DNA of 64,000 bases, taken from positions 279,099 to 343,098 of the forward strand of contig QJJF01000001.1 of NCBI GenBank assembly GCA_003202005.1, read 5' to 3'. Source of the DNA: Williamsia faeni. Lineage in GTDB: Bacteria > Actinomycetota > Actinomycetes > Mycobacteriales > Mycobacteriaceae. The notes beneath the pieces were generated by a model. It was not told the origin of the DNA. It saw nothing but the letters and a program-made list of their open reading frames with translations, and ran no database searches. Positions 33,689 through 44,398 of the stretch are shown here, one piece after another. Made by a program: the position numbers and the translations under genes. Position 1 is the stretch's first letter; every line of letters starts with the position of its first letter.

Positions 33689-35416
33689 TCACCTTTTTCC
33701 CAACGTCCATTTTTTGCGTCCACCTTGCTCTTTGCCACCAGGCTTTTTCTTGTCCGCACCAGGGGCGAGGCCCAACAAATCGGCGACCATGTCGCCGAAG
33801 CCTTCGCCCCAACCAGCCTGATCTGTGCGTGCCAGACCTGCCATTTCTACTACAGAGCGTCGCACATCCGCCGTAACGGTGCCATCACCCGGCGATCCGG
33901 TCATGGGTGTGATCCGGGCCCAGACCCGGCGACGCTTGATCAGCAGCGACACCAGAAGTCCACTGAGCATCGCGATCGCAGAGACCAGCACCCACTTCTG
34001 GGCGGGATCGTGCGAGACCTGCAACGACACCCAACGCTGGTATCCGTCGAACGAGACGGTCGTTCCGTCCTCGAGTGTGGTCGATTCGCCCTGGTTCAGG
34101 TTGACGCGGTCCTGCTTGAGCAGACGTCCCTGGTTGACCAGGTTCACGTCGAGCGCGAACGCGTTCTGCGGTCGACCGGTGTCGAGACCGGTGTCGCCTT
34201 TGTAGATGTCGATCGCCACTGCCGGGGCTTGCGGGAGCGGGAAACTCGAGGTCATCAGGCCGCCATGGAACGTGGCCGTCGGAGCGAACAGTCCTTCGAT
34301 GGCGATCTGGTTCTTCCGACGCTCGTCCTCGTTGGGATACATCCCAGCAGGCGTGTCAAAACGGGCCACCCCGCTCGACATCATCGTCTGCAGCTCATCC
34401 GGCCGGAACGGGACCGTCTGGGTACGGGTTTCGCCATCCGGGAACTTGACGGTGAACGTGGGAGCAAAACCATTGCCCAGCAGATAGATTCGGTCGCCAA
34501 CGATCCGCAGCGGATGGTTGACCTTCACTTCACTCGATTTCCACTGCTCGCCGTCGATCTCGCTGCCGACCTGATATTTCACGTCGGCGCTGTACATCTC
34601 GGGTTGTCCGGTCGGCAGGAATTTCGCGTCGAACGACTCCACCTGCAGGCAGAACTCGCTGAGGTTCGTGCCATCGACCATGTTGCCCGCACGGAAGGAG
34701 TCGTATACCGCGGTCGAGGTGTTGCAGAAGCCTTCCTCGCCGTCGGCGACCAGGATTCGGGTGCCTTCGTAGCCGAACATCTTGCCCGCCGCGATCGCGA
34801 CCAGCAGGGCCAGCAATGCGAAGTGGAAGAGGAGGTTGCCGCCCTCGCGGAGGTAGCCCTTCTCGGCAGAGACCTCCACGACGGTCGCCACCGAGCCGTC
34901 GGCTTCCGTGCGCTCGACGGTGCGGGTGGTCTTGCGCCATCCCCGCAGGCCGGAGTTGATCTTCGACGCGATCTCGTCGGGAGTGCCGTCGACCTCGTGG
35001 CTCTCGTGCCGGGGCAGTCGGCCGAGGTTGCGCGGTGCGGCGACCGGGCGGGCCCGCAACGCCTTCGCATGTTCGATCATGCGGGGTGTCAGACATCCGA
35101 CCAGCGAGATGAACAGCAGCACGTAGATGGCGGTGAACCAGATGCTCGAGAAAACTTCGTACATCTGGATCTTGTCGAAGAACCGGCCGACGAAGCCGTG
35201 GTCGGCGATGTACTGCTCGGTCTTGAACTCGTTCAGCGCCCGCTGCGGCAACAGCGCTCCCGGCACTGCGGCCAGGGCCAGCAGGAACAGCAGCGCCAGC
35301 GCGGTCCGCATCGAGGTCAGCGAACGCCAGGTGTTCCGGACGGGCCACAGCAGGTAGCGCTTGAGCGGGCCGGCCTTCGGGATGGGTGGCGGAGTTCTTG
35401 TCTCGGTGGCGGTCAT
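33689..35416 (-). CDS. resB: Cytochrome c biogenesis protein ResB
   Basis: 575 residues from ATG 35416, overlapping the ccdA stop by four bases (ATGA). Three membrane segments lie in the first ~215 residues ([60 protein letters not shown]). A large extracytoplasmic domain follows (~220-480), then a last segment ([17 protein letters not shown]) and a basic, Lys-rich tail. Partner of CcsA in haem delivery and ligation; the fold and length fit actinobacterial ResB. Confidence 0.92.
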   Translation of the reverse strand: MTATETRTPPPIPKAGPLKRYLLWPVRNTWRSLTSMRTALALLFLLALAAVPGALLPQRALNEFKTEQYIADHGFVGRFFDKIQMYEVFSSIWFTAIYVLLFISLVGCLTPRMIEHAKALRARPVAAPRNLGRLPRHESHEVDGTPDEIASKINSGLRGWRKTTRTVERTEADGSVATVVEVSAEKGYLREGGNLLFHFALLALLVAIAAGKMFGYEGTRILVADGEEGFCNTSTAVYDSFRAGNMVDGTNLSEFCLQVESFDAKFLPTGQPEMYSADVKYQVGSEIDGEQWKSSEVKVNHPLRIVGDRIYLLGNGFAPTFTVKFPDGETRTQTVPFRPDELQTMMSSGVARFDTPAGMYPNEDERRKNQIAIEGLFAPTATFHGGLMTSSFPLPQAPAVAIDIYKGDTGLDTGRPQNAFALDVNLVNQGRLLKQDRVNLNQGESTTLEDGTTVSFDGYQRWVSLQVSHDPAQKWVLVSAIAMLSGLLVSLLIKRRRVWARITPMTGSPGDGTVTADVRRSVVEMAGLARTDQAGWGEGFGDMVADLLGLAPGADKKKPGGKEQGGRKKWTLGKR

Positions 35417-36231
35417 ATCGGCAGCACCGTGTCCGAGACGAACATGTCCCGAACCCAAACGATGAATTGATCCCACAAACCGGTCACCAGCGCCCCACCC
35501 ACGACAACCAGTAGTACACCTCCGAAAATCTGGATGGCCCGAGCATTTCTGCGCATCCAGCCCACCGCGCGCAAAGCCCAGGCGGATCCGAAGGCCAGGA
35601 GGATGAACGGCAGCCCCAGACCGAGGCAGTAGAAGATGATGAGTGTCACACCGCGGGCCGCGGTCGAGCCTTCCGTCCCGCTGGCGGTGGTGATGACCGC
35701 AGCCAGCGTCGGTCCGAGGCACGGCGTCCAGCCCAATGCAAAGACCGCACCGAGCAATGGGGCCCCGACCAGGTTCGATACGAGTCGCGGATGGAACCGC
35801 GCGTCGCGCTGCAGCATCGGGATCAGGCCGATGAACACCAGGCCCATGATGATGGTGATGACGCCGCCCACGCGTTGCAGCATTTCTCGATTGACCACGA
35901 AGGCACTCGTGATCCCGAACACCGACGCGGTGGCGAGCACGAACACCACTGTGAATCCGAGCACAAACAGCAAAGCGGCCCCGGTGACCCGGAGGCGCCC
36001 GGCCTTCTTCGACTCCACGTCAGACATCGCAGGCGCCTCGGCACCCACCAGTCCGGCGAGGTAGGACAGGTAGCCCGGAACCAACGGCACCACGCAGGGC
36101 GAGGCGAACGAGACCAGCCCCGCGAGCATGCACGCCCCGAGCGCCAGCAACAGCGGACCGGTGGAAACGGTGTCCGCGAAGCTGTCACCGACTCCGGCGA
36201 CGTGGCTTGAACTCTGGGCTACAAAAGTCAT
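35413..36231 (-). CDS. ccdA: Thiol-disulfide transport protein CcdA
   Basis: 272 residues, six membrane segments plus an N-terminal one. Conserved Cys pair in [19 protein letters not shown] and [13 protein letters not shown]. It carries electrons across the membrane to keep the CXXCH thiols of apocytochrome c reduced, passing them to the thioredoxin-like lipoprotein encoded just before it. Start overlaps the tlpA stop; stop overlaps the resB start. Confidence 0.94.
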   Translation of the reverse strand: MTFVAQSSSHVAGVGDSFADTVSTGPLLLALGACMLAGLVSFASPCVVPLVPGYLSYLAGLVGAEAPAMSDVESKKAGRLRVTGAALLFVLGFTVVFVLATASVFGITSAFVVNREMLQRVGGVITIIMGLVFIGLIPMLQRDARFHPRLVSNLVGAPLLGAVFALGWTPCLGPTLAAVITTASGTEGSTAARGVTLIIFYCLGLGLPFILLAFGSAWALRAVGWMRRNARAIQIFGGVLLVVVGGALVTGLWDQFIVWVRDMFVSDTVLPI

Positions 36232-36884
36232 GGGATATCAGGTGTTTCAGGTGTTTCAGCGGCAATTCGCTCGACGACCGGCTGCAGCTCGTCGGCGGTG
36301 ACGGCCTTGAGGAACACCGCAGCGGCACGATGCTGACGATCGAGGACGAGAGTTGTCGGGACCACCGAGGTCGGGGTGGTCAGCTTCGACAGGGTGCGGC
36401 CGTCGTAGTCGTAGATCGACGGATAGGTCACCGCGCGGTCGGTGACGAAGTCCCGGGCCGAATCCTTGCGGTCCCGAAAGTCGATGCCCAGGAATGCAAC
36501 ACCCGAATCCTTGGTGTTGGCGTAGACCTCTTCGAGCGCGGCCGCCTCGCCGCGGCACGGACCACACCACGAGCCCCAGACATTGATGACCACAACTTCG
36601 CCTTCGAAGTCGGTGAGGTTGATGGTCTTGCCGTCGGACAGCAGATCGGGTCCGGTCAGGTCGGAGACCTTGCCACGCTCGGACGGCGGATCATAGAAGA
36701 TTTCGGTTTTACCACCGGGAGAAACGAATTCGAAGTTCTCACCTTGCGCCACCGCATCGTCGCCGGTTCCACAACCGGCGATCACCAACAGTGTCGCGAT
36801 CCCGAGGAACAGCAGCGACAACATCCGCCAACCAAGAGGTGCCAACGCGCGGGTCATTCCACGTTCAGGGCCGAGCTCATTCAC
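36228..36884 (-). CDS. TlpA/ResA-type thioredoxin, probable lipoprotein
   Basis: 218 residues from GTG 36884 (ATG 36857 is an alternative giving the same signal). The N-terminus has a hydrophobic run ending [10 protein letters not shown], a lipobox with Cys. The thioredoxin fold follows with active site [11 protein letters not shown] and the cis-Pro region near [12 protein letters not shown]. It reduces the haem-binding cysteines of apocytochrome c outside the membrane using electrons from CcdA. Four-base overlap with ccdA. Confidence 0.9.
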   Translation of the reverse strand: MNELGPERGMTRALAPLGWRMLSLLFLGIATLLVIAGCGTGDDAVAQGENFEFVSPGGKTEIFYDPPSERGKVSDLTGPDLLSDGKTINLTDFEGEVVVINVWGSWCGPCRGEAAALEEVYANTKDSGVAFLGIDFRDRKDSARDFVTDRAVTYPSIYDYDGRTLSKLTTPTSVVPTTLVLDRQHRAAAVFLKAVTADELQPVVERIAAETPETPDIP

Positions 36885-36896
36885 TACGTCGCTACC

Positions 36897-37523
36897 TCAG
36901 GCTCCCGTGGCAAGCGGGTCAGAGGCACCGGCAGGTTCCGAATAGACGATGTCCACCAATGCATCCCCGTCGTACAACAGGCTGGTCAGCGACGCCAGGG
37001 AGCACTGCCGCTTGCGCGGATCGTGCCAAAGACGTTGCCCTTCAAGGAATCTCCGCAGCGTGTACACCGGAAGCTGATGGCTGACACACACCGCCTCGTG
37101 ACCCTTGGCCTCTTCGCGGGCCTTGTTCGCGACCGCGAGCATGCGGTGCGCGAGCTGGATGTACGGCTCGCCCCAACTCGGGGTGAACGGGTCGCGCAGT
37201 TTGACCCAGTGCCGGGGGCGCCGCAGAGCACCGTCGCCCACCGAGACCTTCAGACCTTCGAAGGTGTTGTCGGCCTCGATGAGGCCTTCGTCGGTGGTGA
37301 TCTTCAGGCCGTGCGCGGCTGCGATCGGGGTCCCGGTCTCCTGCGCGCGCTGCAGCGGGGAGGCGAAGACGTGGGTGATGTCGTGGTCGGCCAGAGTGTG
37401 CGCAACCGTCTGCGCCTGGGTCACACCGAGCTCGGACAGGTGAAAGCCAGGCAGTCGGCCATAGAGGATGCCGTCGGGGTTGTGGACTTCCCCGTGCCGC
37501 ATCATGTGCACGATTGTGCGCAT
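36897..37523 (-). CDS. Histidine phosphatase (phosphoglycerate mutase-like) family protein
   Basis: 208 residues from ATG 37523; the frame continues upstream antisense to hemL but that part is not coding. Catalytic RHG motif at the N-terminus (MRHGEVHNP), second His in VCVSHQLPV, and Arg in SPLQRAQET. Equivalent of Rv0525, next to hemL and tlpA as in mycobacteria. The substrate is not known; the HemL stop and this start share one base. Confidence 0.88.
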   Translation of the reverse strand: MRTIVHMMRHGEVHNPDGILYGRLPGFHLSELGVTQAQTVAHTLADHDITHVFASPLQRAQETGTPIAAAHGLKITTDEGLIEADNTFEGLKVSVGDGALRRPRHWVKLRDPFTPSWGEPYIQLAHRMLAVANKAREEAKGHEAVCVSHQLPVYTLRRFLEGQRLWHDPRKRQCSLASLTSLLYDGDALVDIVYSEPAGASDPLATGA

Positions 37524-38839
37524 CAGTTCTCCTTTTGGGCCCGCGCAGCGGCGGTCGCAGCAGCCGGGAGTGCTCCGGCTATAACACCGAAAGCATCCCC
37601 GTCCAAGGCCGCGGACACAAACCAGGCTTCGAAGGCACTCGGCGGCGGGTAGACGCCGGCATCGAGCAAAGCGTGGAAAAACGGCGCAAAACGCCAGGTC
37701 TCGGTCTTTTTCACCGCTGCGTAGTCGGTGATGGGCGTTTCGGTCTCTGCGGTGAAGAACACGCTGACCAGGTTGCCCGCGTACTGCACACGATGGCCGA
37801 CACCCTCGGCGGTCAGGGCTTCCCCGATCAGGGATCCCAACTGCTTGGAGTTGGCGTCGAGGGCTGTGTAGACGGCGTCGTCGGCGTGGCGCAGAGTCGC
37901 CAGTCCGGCAGCGACCGCCACCGGATTCCCGGACAGGGTGCCGGCCTGGTAGACGGGACCGGCCGGAGCCAGGTATGCCATGACATCGGCGCGACCACCG
38001 AATGCCGCGGCCGGAAGTCCGCCGCTCATGACCTTGCCGAAGGTGTAGAGGTCGCCGGCGACACCCTCGAGACCGAACCAGCCGGCCTTGCTCACGCGGA
38101 AGCCGGTCATGACCTCGTCGATGATGAGGAGTGCACCGTCGGCACTGGTGACGTCTTTGAGGCCCTGATTGAATCCCTCGACCGGGGCAACGGCACCCAT
38201 GTTGCCGGCGGCGGCCTCGGTGATGATCGCGGCGATCTGCCCCGGGTACGTGGCAAAGGTCTCCCGGACCGCAGCGAGGTCGTTGTACGGCAGGACGATG
38301 GTGTCCTGGGCCTGGGCGCCGGTGACGCCGGGTGAGGTCGGCAGTCCCAGCGTCGCCACACCTGAGCCGGCGTCGGCGAGCAGTGCGTCGACGTGACCGT
38401 GGTAGCAGCCCGAGAACTTGATGATCTTGGTGCGGCCGGTGAATCCACGAGCCAGACGCACCGCCGACATCGTCGCCTCGGTACCCGAGTTGACCAACCG
38501 AACCTGCTCGACCGGGGCGACCCGCTTGATGATCTCCTCGGCCAGCTCGATCTCGGCCTCGGTGGGAGCACCGAACGACAAACCGGTCGTCGCCGCCGTC
38601 TGGACCGCCTCGACGACAGCCGGATGGGCGTGGCCCAGGATCATCGGACCCCAGCTGGAGACCAGGTCGACGTAGCTGTTGCCGTCGGCATCGGTCATCC
38701 GATAACCGGAGGCACTGGAGATGAACCGGGGCGTTCCGCCGACGGAGTTGAAGGCCCGAACCGGCGAATTCACGCCACCCGGAATGACAAGGGATGCGCG
38801 CTTGAAGAGCTGCGCTGACTGATCGGTGGCATGCGACAC
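37523..38839 (-). CDS. hemL: Glutamate-1-semialdehyde 2,1-aminomutase
   Basis: 438 residues from GTG 38839, chosen because GGAGG sits directly upstream. PLP-dependent class III aminotransferase that makes 5-aminolevulinate in the C5 haem pathway. Landmarks: [11 protein letters not shown] near the N-terminus, [17 protein letters not shown] (PLP phosphate loop), the [10 protein letters not shown] Asp, and the Schiff-base Lys in [18 protein letters not shown]. It uses the product of HemA at the right end of the window. Neighbours match the mycobacterial Rv0524-Rv0529 order. Confidence 0.95.
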   Translation of the reverse strand: MSHATDQSAQLFKRASLVIPGGVNSPVRAFNSVGGTPRFISSASGYRMTDADGNSYVDLVSSWGPMILGHAHPAVVEAVQTAATTGLSFGAPTEAEIELAEEIIKRVAPVEQVRLVNSGTEATMSAVRLARGFTGRTKIIKFSGCYHGHVDALLADAGSGVATLGLPTSPGVTGAQAQDTIVLPYNDLAAVRETFATYPGQIAAIITEAAAGNMGAVAPVEGFNQGLKDVTSADGALLIIDEVMTGFRVSKAGWFGLEGVAGDLYTFGKVMSGGLPAAAFGGRADVMAYLAPAGPVYQAGTLSGNPVAVAAGLATLRHADDAVYTALDANSKQLGSLIGEALTAEGVGHRVQYAGNLVSVFFTAETETPITDYAAVKKTETWRFAPFFHALLDAGVYPPPSAFEAWFVSAALDGDAFGVIAGALPAAATAAARAQKEN

Positions 38840-38948
38840 GACCTCCAGTGTGGCAAACACCGACCCGTGAACCGAAAATGGTCGGTTTTGGTAACCACGA
38901 CCTGGGGTTTTGCTGGCTTCCTCCGGTCGCGAGCGGGAGGATGAAAGC

Positions 38949-39911
38949 ATGCGGTGGACGTGGCGTTCGATGTTGGTGGCGACCGTCCTGGCGCTTGGGG
39001 TGGCGCTCGGTGTGGCGGGCGCCGCGCCACGTTCGGCGCCGCTGCCCGTGACCTACAACTTCTTCGCGGGTATCTCGGCCGAACTCTCCGATCACGGTGG
39101 ATCGCTGCCCGGATCGAACGACTACACCTGCAGACCCTCCAGGAGCCATCCGAATCCGGTGGTCCTGGTCCACGGAACCGGCGGTAGTCAACAGACCAAC
39201 TGGGTCTCGATGGTCCCGACACTGAAGAACGAGGGTTACTGCGTCTTTGCGCTGACCTACGGTGAGCTCTCGTCGGTGTGGCCGGTGTCCCGGATCGGCG
39301 GGCTCGGCCCGATGGATGTCAGTGCCTGGCAGCTCAAGCTGTTCGTCGACAATGTGCTGGCGGAAACCGGCGCGGAAAAGGTCGACATCGTGGGTCATTC
39401 GCAGGGCACGCAGATCCCGACGTACTGGGCCAAGTATTACGGCGGTGCTCCCCAGATCGACAAGTACGTGTCGCTGGCGCCGTACTGGCAGGGCCAGGAC
39501 GACGGCTCGGACGAATCAAATGTCACGTCGGCGTTTGTCGAGGGCTTGGGCCTGTCACCGGACGTGGTCCCGGATACCACCTGCCCCGGCTGTGTCGACG
39601 CGCCCGCTGACCAGAGTTTCAAAGAGGCGATCAATGCCGGCGGTGGACCGTATGTCGAGGGCATCACCTACACCAACATCGTCACCCGCAACGACCAGGT
39701 GATCAGCCCGTACACCAGCGGGATCCTGGCGGGACCGGCCGGCATAGACGTCACGAACATCGTTGTTCAGGACACCTGTCCGGTCGATCGATCCGATCAT
39801 CTGTCGATCGTCGCCAACCAGCGTTCGGCCGCGATGGTCCTCAATGCGCTCGATCCGGAACATCCACGCGCGGTGCCGTGCCTGGCCGTACCGCCTTACA
39901 CCGGGGCCTGA
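38949..39911 (+). CDS. Secreted lipase (alpha/beta hydrolase, lipase class 2)
   Basis: 320 residues from ATG 38949, preceded by GGGAGGA. Signal peptide ([20 protein letters not shown], cleavage near AGAAP). The core has [15 protein letters not shown] (oxyanion loop), the nucleophile elbow GHSQGTQI, and a C-terminal SDHLSIV with the His. Cys pairs ([21 protein letters not shown]) may form disulfides, as in secreted actinobacterial triacylglycerol lipases. Single gene between hemL and the PucR regulator. Confidence 0.87.
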   Translation: MRWTWRSMLVATVLALGVALGVAGAAPRSAPLPVTYNFFAGISAELSDHGGSLPGSNDYTCRPSRSHPNPVVLVHGTGGSQQTNWVSMVPTLKNEGYCVFALTYGELSSVWPVSRIGGLGPMDVSAWQLKLFVDNVLAETGAEKVDIVGHSQGTQIPTYWAKYYGGAPQIDKYVSLAPYWQGQDDGSDESNVTSAFVEGLGLSPDVVPDTTCPGCVDAPADQSFKEAINAGGGPYVEGITYTNIVTRNDQVISPYTSGILAGPAGIDVTNIVVQDTCPVDRSDHLSIVANQRSAAMVLNALDPEHPRAVPCLAVPPYTGA

Positions 39912-39932
39912 CCGCGGTCGGTTTCGGCCCGG

Positions 39933-41483
39933 TCAGCGGGGGCCGGAGAGCAGGATCAACAGGAGTTCGGCCCTGGTCCGGGCATCGGTGAGATCGACAC
40001 GAAGCAGGCGTTCGATGCGGTCGATCCGGTTGCGAAGTGTGTGCCGGTGGACGCCGATCGCCAGTGCCGCCGGTTCCCATTGGCCATTGGCCTGTAAGTA
40101 GGCCTGCAGGGTCGCAACGAGGTCGCTCCCCTGGTCTCGATCGTGGTCGGCCAGCGGCCCCAGACGCGATACGCGGGCCCCGCTCAGCGCTTTTCGCACC
40201 GGGTCGAGCGCCAGCAGCGACCGCTGGGCCAGCAAGTCCACCACTTCACCCTCTGCCGCGACGTCTGCAGCCAACCTGGCGTGCCGGGTCGATTCGGCTA
40301 TTTCATCCACTGCCACAATCGAACCGAGGCCGCCGCGACAACCCCTGACCCCGACAACACCGAGGACGGATTCGGCGAAACGCCGCTGATCCTCACCACG
40401 CACCAGGACCACGATCTCCTGACCCACGTGGTGCACGAACACCGGCCGCCACCGCGACTGCAGTTCGACGGCAACCGCCATCGACGCCTGCTTCGCCGCC
40501 GCGACACTGTCGAATGTGGCAGTCGCAACGCGCACCCGCCCGTCCCGGTCAGCCGCGCGCAGCACGATGTTGCGGGCCGCGGCCGGCGGTGGCCCCGCCA
40601 TCGCCATCATCAGGGCGTCGGCGTGCAGAGAATGTTGATCACGCTGCACCTGAAGCGGTTTGGCATGCTCAAGGCTCAACAGAGAGGTCGCGTGCCCGAG
40701 CAGCACCCGTTCGAGGTCGCCGAGCGATTTCTCGCTCAGGACCGCCAGGTGACCGAACACGCTGCCGCCGACACTGATTCGCTGGATCGTGATCGTCTGT
40801 TCGCCGGTCATCGTGACACCGCTGGCGGCATTCGGATCACGCGCGATCTCGCCCTGCACCAATGCGAGACGTTGGGGATCGAGGGCGGCGGGCCGGGAAC
40901 TCACCAGTGCCAGTTCATGATCGAGCAACACTACGGTGGCGTCGATCGCGTCGGCCAGCTCCCGGACCACGGCGGGCATACCGCCGGAGATGATGGCCCT
41001 CGTGATCCGCGGCTGCGTGTGGGACGCTCGGACGAACTGGTCGAATCGCTGCTCCGCGATCCGATCGAGAACCGCCCGCGCGATCGCCGAGAACGGCACC
41101 GGCAGCGGAACCCGGAGCAACGCGATCCCGTGCTCGTCGGCCGCATCGATCAGATCGCCAGGCACGGCATCGAACCCGAACCCCACCCCGAAGCCGACGC
41201 CGGCAACGCCGATCTCACGCAGGCCGCGCAGATAGTCGAAACGGTCGGCCCGCGTCGCCGGCAGTCGAAGACCCGTCGTGAGGAGCAGTTCCCCGCCGGC
41301 CAGCCACTCCTGCGGCGCCGGCAGCTCGGACGTCAGGGCGCAGTCGATGTCGCGGTCGATCTCGGCGTGACCCCCGACGAGCGTCAGATCGAGTTCACGC
41401 TGGGCCAGCAGCCATCGGACTGTTGTGCTCACTCCGCGCACCCCTGATTTCTGTCCCGCGGCTTTGCCCTCGACCTGTGACAA
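39933..41483 (-). CDS. PucR-family transcriptional regulator of the polyamine/GABA cluster
   Basis: 516 residues from TTG 41483; GTG 17 codons later is a possible alternative. N-terminal PucR ligand domain (~20-140, LTSELPAPQEWLAGGELLLTTGLRL), a central GGDEF-like CdaR region, and the C-terminal PucR HTH (VATLQAYLQANGQWEPAALAIGVHRHTLRNRIDRIERLL). Divergent from the aldehyde dehydrogenase, with an inverted repeat between them. PucR/CdaR members sense nitrogenous metabolites, so control of the adjacent amine-degradation genes is likely. Confidence 0.88.
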   Translation of the reverse strand: MSQVEGKAAGQKSGVRGVSTTVRWLLAQRELDLTLVGGHAEIDRDIDCALTSELPAPQEWLAGGELLLTTGLRLPATRADRFDYLRGLREIGVAGVGFGVGFGFDAVPGDLIDAADEHGIALLRVPLPVPFSAIARAVLDRIAEQRFDQFVRASHTQPRITRAIISGGMPAVVRELADAIDATVVLLDHELALVSSRPAALDPQRLALVQGEIARDPNAASGVTMTGEQTITIQRISVGGSVFGHLAVLSEKSLGDLERVLLGHATSLLSLEHAKPLQVQRDQHSLHADALMMAMAGPPPAAARNIVLRAADRDGRVRVATATFDSVAAAKQASMAVAVELQSRWRPVFVHHVGQEIVVLVRGEDQRRFAESVLGVVGVRGCRGGLGSIVAVDEIAESTRHARLAADVAAEGEVVDLLAQRSLLALDPVRKALSGARVSRLGPLADHDRDQGSDLVATLQAYLQANGQWEPAALAIGVHRHTLRNRIDRIERLLRVDLTDARTRAELLLILLSGPR

Positions 41484-41503
41484 CCGTGGCCCGATTGTAC
41501 AGA

Positions 41504-41533
41504 TTGTCCATCAATGGCTACCAGGTTGGACAA
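41504..41533. promoter_or_regulatory. Probable PucR operator in the divergent promoter region
   Basis: TTGTCCA (41504-41510) and TGGACAA (41527-41533) form a perfect inverted repeat with a 16-nt spacer, flanked by related words (ATTGTACAG, ACTTGTCAG). It lies between the regulator start (41483) and the first catabolic gene (41622). Confidence 0.55.
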
Positions 41534-41621
41534 CTTGTCAGGATCACACTGCCAACCCGGCAGCGAAGACTGGAGAGCGTAGGAGTTTCCATCCACCCGC
41601 AACCGAGAGTGACCTGGTGAA

Positions 41622-43022
41622 ATGGCATACGAGCCCCTGAAGAACTACATCAACGGCGAGTTTGTCGCCTCGGATTCGACCGAAACCATCAACCTCGTCA
41701 ACCCCACCGATGAGTCAGTGGTCGGAGTCTCACCGATCTCGACCCAATCCGACATCGATGCAGCGATGGCGGCCGCCGCCGGGGCGTTCGAAACCTGGGG
41801 CAAGACGACTCCCAAGGTCCGGCAGAAGGCACTCCTCGACCTCGCGGACGCCATCGAGGCCAACTCCGACGCACTCGTCGCCGCGCAAGCCCGCAACACC
41901 GGACAGTCCGACGATCAGATCGCCGACGAGGAGGTCACTGTCGGCGCCGACCAGATCCGCTTCTTCGCCGGTGCCGCACGCCTACTCGAAGGCAAGTCCG
42001 CCGGCGAATACATGGACGGCTATACCTCCTACGTCCGGCGCGAACCGGTGGGTGTCGTCGCACAGGTCACGCCATGGAACTACCCGCTGATGATGGCGCT
42101 GTGGAAGGTCGGTCCGGCGATCGCGGCCGGCAACACCGTGGTCATCAAACCGTCGGACACCACACCCGAATCGACTCTGGAGCTGGCCCGGATCTCGAAG
42201 GGCATCCTGCCCGACGGAGTCCTGAACGTGGTTCTCGGCAACGGGGCCACCGGAGCCGGGATCGTCGGGCACAAGACGCCGAGCATGGTCTCGATCACCG
42301 GATCGGTGCGGGCGGGCATCGCGGTGGCGGTCTCGGCGGCACAGAACCTCAAACGCGCGCACCTCGAATTGGGCGGCAAGGCCCCGGCCGTGGTCTTCGC
42401 CGATGCGGACCTGGACAAGGCCGTCGACGGTATCGGCGACGCGTCGTTCTTCAATGCGGGCCAGGACTGCACCGCCGTCACCCGGATCCTGGTGCACTCG
42501 TCGATCCACGACAAGTTCGTCGACGCCCTGATCGAAAAGGCCAAGGGCACAACCGTTCCCCCGCTCAACAACATCAATCACTTCACCAAGGTGACATCGA
42601 TCCTCGACGCGGTGCCACCACATGCCACCGTGGTCACGGGCGGAAAGCGGAAGGGCGACAAAGGCTTCTACGTCGAACCCACCGTCATCACCGGTGTGCA
42701 CCAGAGCGACTCACTCGTCCAGGAAGAGACCTTCGGGCCGGTGGTGACCGTGCAGGCCTTCGACACCGAAGCGCAGGCACTCGAACTGTCCAACGACGTC
42801 AGCTACGGTCTGGCCTCCAGCGTCTGGACCACCGACAACGGGACGGTGGGACGGATGAGTGCGGGCCTCGACTTCGGTTGCGTCTGGGTCAACTGCCACA
42901 TCCCACTGGTCGCGGAGATGCCGCACGGTGGTTTCAAGAATTCCGGCTACGGCAAGGACCTCTCGGGCTACGGCGTCGAGGACTACACCCGGATCAAGCA
43001 CGTCATGAGTTCGGTGGAATGA
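41622..43022 (+). CDS. Gamma-aminobutyraldehyde dehydrogenase
   Basis: 466-residue NAD(P)-dependent aldehyde dehydrogenase. Key residues: VTPWNYPLMMALWK (Asn for the oxyanion), general base Glu in HLELGGKAPAVV (~250), catalytic Cys in FFNAGQDCTAVTR (~285) and EETFGPVV. The FNAGQDCTA form is that of the YdcW/PatD aminobutyraldehyde branch, which turns 4-aminobutanal from putrescine into GABA. Neighbouring amine oxidase and GABA transaminase genes support this. Followed by gabT with overlap. Confidence 0.88.
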   Translation: MAYEPLKNYINGEFVASDSTETINLVNPTDESVVGVSPISTQSDIDAAMAAAAGAFETWGKTTPKVRQKALLDLADAIEANSDALVAAQARNTGQSDDQIADEEVTVGADQIRFFAGAARLLEGKSAGEYMDGYTSYVRREPVGVVAQVTPWNYPLMMALWKVGPAIAAGNTVVIKPSDTTPESTLELARISKGILPDGVLNVVLGNGATGAGIVGHKTPSMVSITGSVRAGIAVAVSAAQNLKRAHLELGGKAPAVVFADADLDKAVDGIGDASFFNAGQDCTAVTRILVHSSIHDKFVDALIEKAKGTTVPPLNNINHFTKVTSILDAVPPHATVVTGGKRKGDKGFYVEPTVITGVHQSDSLVQEETFGPVVTVQAFDTEAQALELSNDVSYGLASSVWTTDNGTVGRMSAGLDFGCVWVNCHIPLVAEMPHGGFKNSGYGKDLSGYGVEDYTRIKHVMSSVE

Positions 43023-44398
43023 GGATGACAAACGTGAATCCACAAGACAGTTCGCCACAGTACCGATTGCCCCAAAAGCGGGACATCGTCACCGCCATCC
43101 CCGGTCCGAAATCGATTGAACTGCAGGGACGCCGGGCCATGGCCGTGGCAGGTGGAGTCGGTTCGACGTTGCCGGTGTATGCCGCGGACGCCGATGGCGG
43201 GGTGATCGTCGACATCGACGGAAACTCGTTCATCGACTTCGGTTCCGGTATCGCCGTGACCACCGTCGGGGCCAGCAATGCCGCGGTCGGCGATGCCGTT
43301 GCCGAGCAGGCCCGGCATTTCATACACACCTGTTTCATGATCACCCCGTATGAGGCGTATGTCGAAGTGGCAGAACGCCTCAACCACCTGACCCCCGGGG
43401 ACCACCAGAAGCGCACCGTGCTCTTCAATTCGGGCGCCGAGGCCGTCGAGAACGCGATCAAGGTGGCCCGCCTGGCAACGGGCCGTGACGCGGTGGTGGC
43501 GTTCGACCACGCCTACCATGGCCGCACCAACCTGACGATGGGGTTGACCGCCAAAACCATGCCGTACAAGTACGGTTTCGGACCGTTCGCACCGGAGCTC
43601 TACCGGGTGCCGACGTCATATCCTTACCGCGACGGACTCAGCGGACCCGCCGCGGCTGCTCTGGCGATCTCCCAGATGGACAAGCAGATCGGGGCGGACC
43701 AGATCGCCGCCATCATCATCGAGCCAGTGATGGGCGAAGGCGGATTCATCGTTCCGGCACCGGGTTTCCTGCCCGCGATCGCGAAGTGGGCCCGGTCCAA
43801 CGAGATCGTGTTCATCGCTGACGAAGTCCAGAGCGGTTTCGCCCGCACCGGCGCGTGGTTCGCCAGCGAACACGAAGACCTCATCCCCGACCTGGTCACG
43901 ATGGCCAAAGGCATCGCCGGCGGTATGCCCTTGTCCGCGTTGACCGGTCGCGCCGACCTGCTCGATGCCGTCCACGCCGGCGGACTGGGTGGAACGTTCG
44001 GTGGCAACCCGGTGGCCTGCGCGGCGGCACTGGCGACATTCAAGGTGATGGAAGAACTCGATCTGCCCGGACGGGCCCGCGACATCGAAGTCAAGGCCGG
44101 TGGACGATTGCATGCGATGGCCGCGGTGACCGAGGAAATCGGCGAAGTACGCGGGCGCGGTGCGATGCTGGCCATCGAACTCGTCCACCGTGACAGTAAG
44201 GAACCCAACCCCGAGCTCACCAAAGCCCTGGTGGCCGCGTGCCTGGCCAAGGGCGTGGTGCTGATCTCCTGCGGCACCTACGGCAATGTGATCCGGCTCC
44301 TCCCACCCCTGGTCATCAACGACGAACTCCTGCACGACGGTCTCGATGTCCTCGAGGACGCCCTGAACGAGCTCACAGCCGTCAGGGGAGGCTTGTGA
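43019..44398 (+). CDS. gabT: 4-aminobutyrate (GABA) aminotransferase
   Basis: 459 residues if ATG 43019 (overlapping the preceding stop) is used; ATG 43025, or GTG 43034 with GAGGA seven bases before it, are equally plausible. Class III PLP aminotransferase: VLFNSGAEAVENAIKVAR, the DHAYHGRTNLTMGLT loop, the FIADEVQSGFARTG Asp, and the Schiff-base Lys in TMAKGIAGGMPLSA. The TFGGNPVACAAAL segment follows. Converts GABA and 2-oxoglutarate to succinate semialdehyde and glutamate. Overlaps the amine oxidase gene by four bases. Confidence 0.92.
   Translation: MRMTNVNPQDSSPQYRLPQKRDIVTAIPGPKSIELQGRRAMAVAGGVGSTLPVYAADADGGVIVDIDGNSFIDFGSGIAVTTVGASNAAVGDAVAEQARHFIHTCFMITPYEAYVEVAERLNHLTPGDHQKRTVLFNSGAEAVENAIKVARLATGRDAVVAFDHAYHGRTNLTMGLTAKTMPYKYGFGPFAPELYRVPTSYPYRDGLSGPAAAALAISQMDKQIGADQIAAIIIEPVMGEGGFIVPAPGFLPAIAKWARSNEIVFIADEVQSGFARTGAWFASEHEDLIPDLVTMAKGIAGGMPLSALTGRADLLDAVHAGGLGGTFGGNPVACAAALATFKVMEELDLPGRARDIEVKAGGRLHAMAAVTEEIGEVRGRGAMLAIELVHRDSKEPNPELTKALVAACLAKGVVLISCGTYGNVIRLLPPLVINDELLHDGLDVLEDALNELTAVRGGL

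Noticed and set aside
37524-39398. Upstream extension of the histidine phosphatase frame to 833 residues
   Set aside because: The extension overlaps hemL in another frame, is Arg/Gly-rich, and the RHG motif at the true N-terminus starts at 37523.
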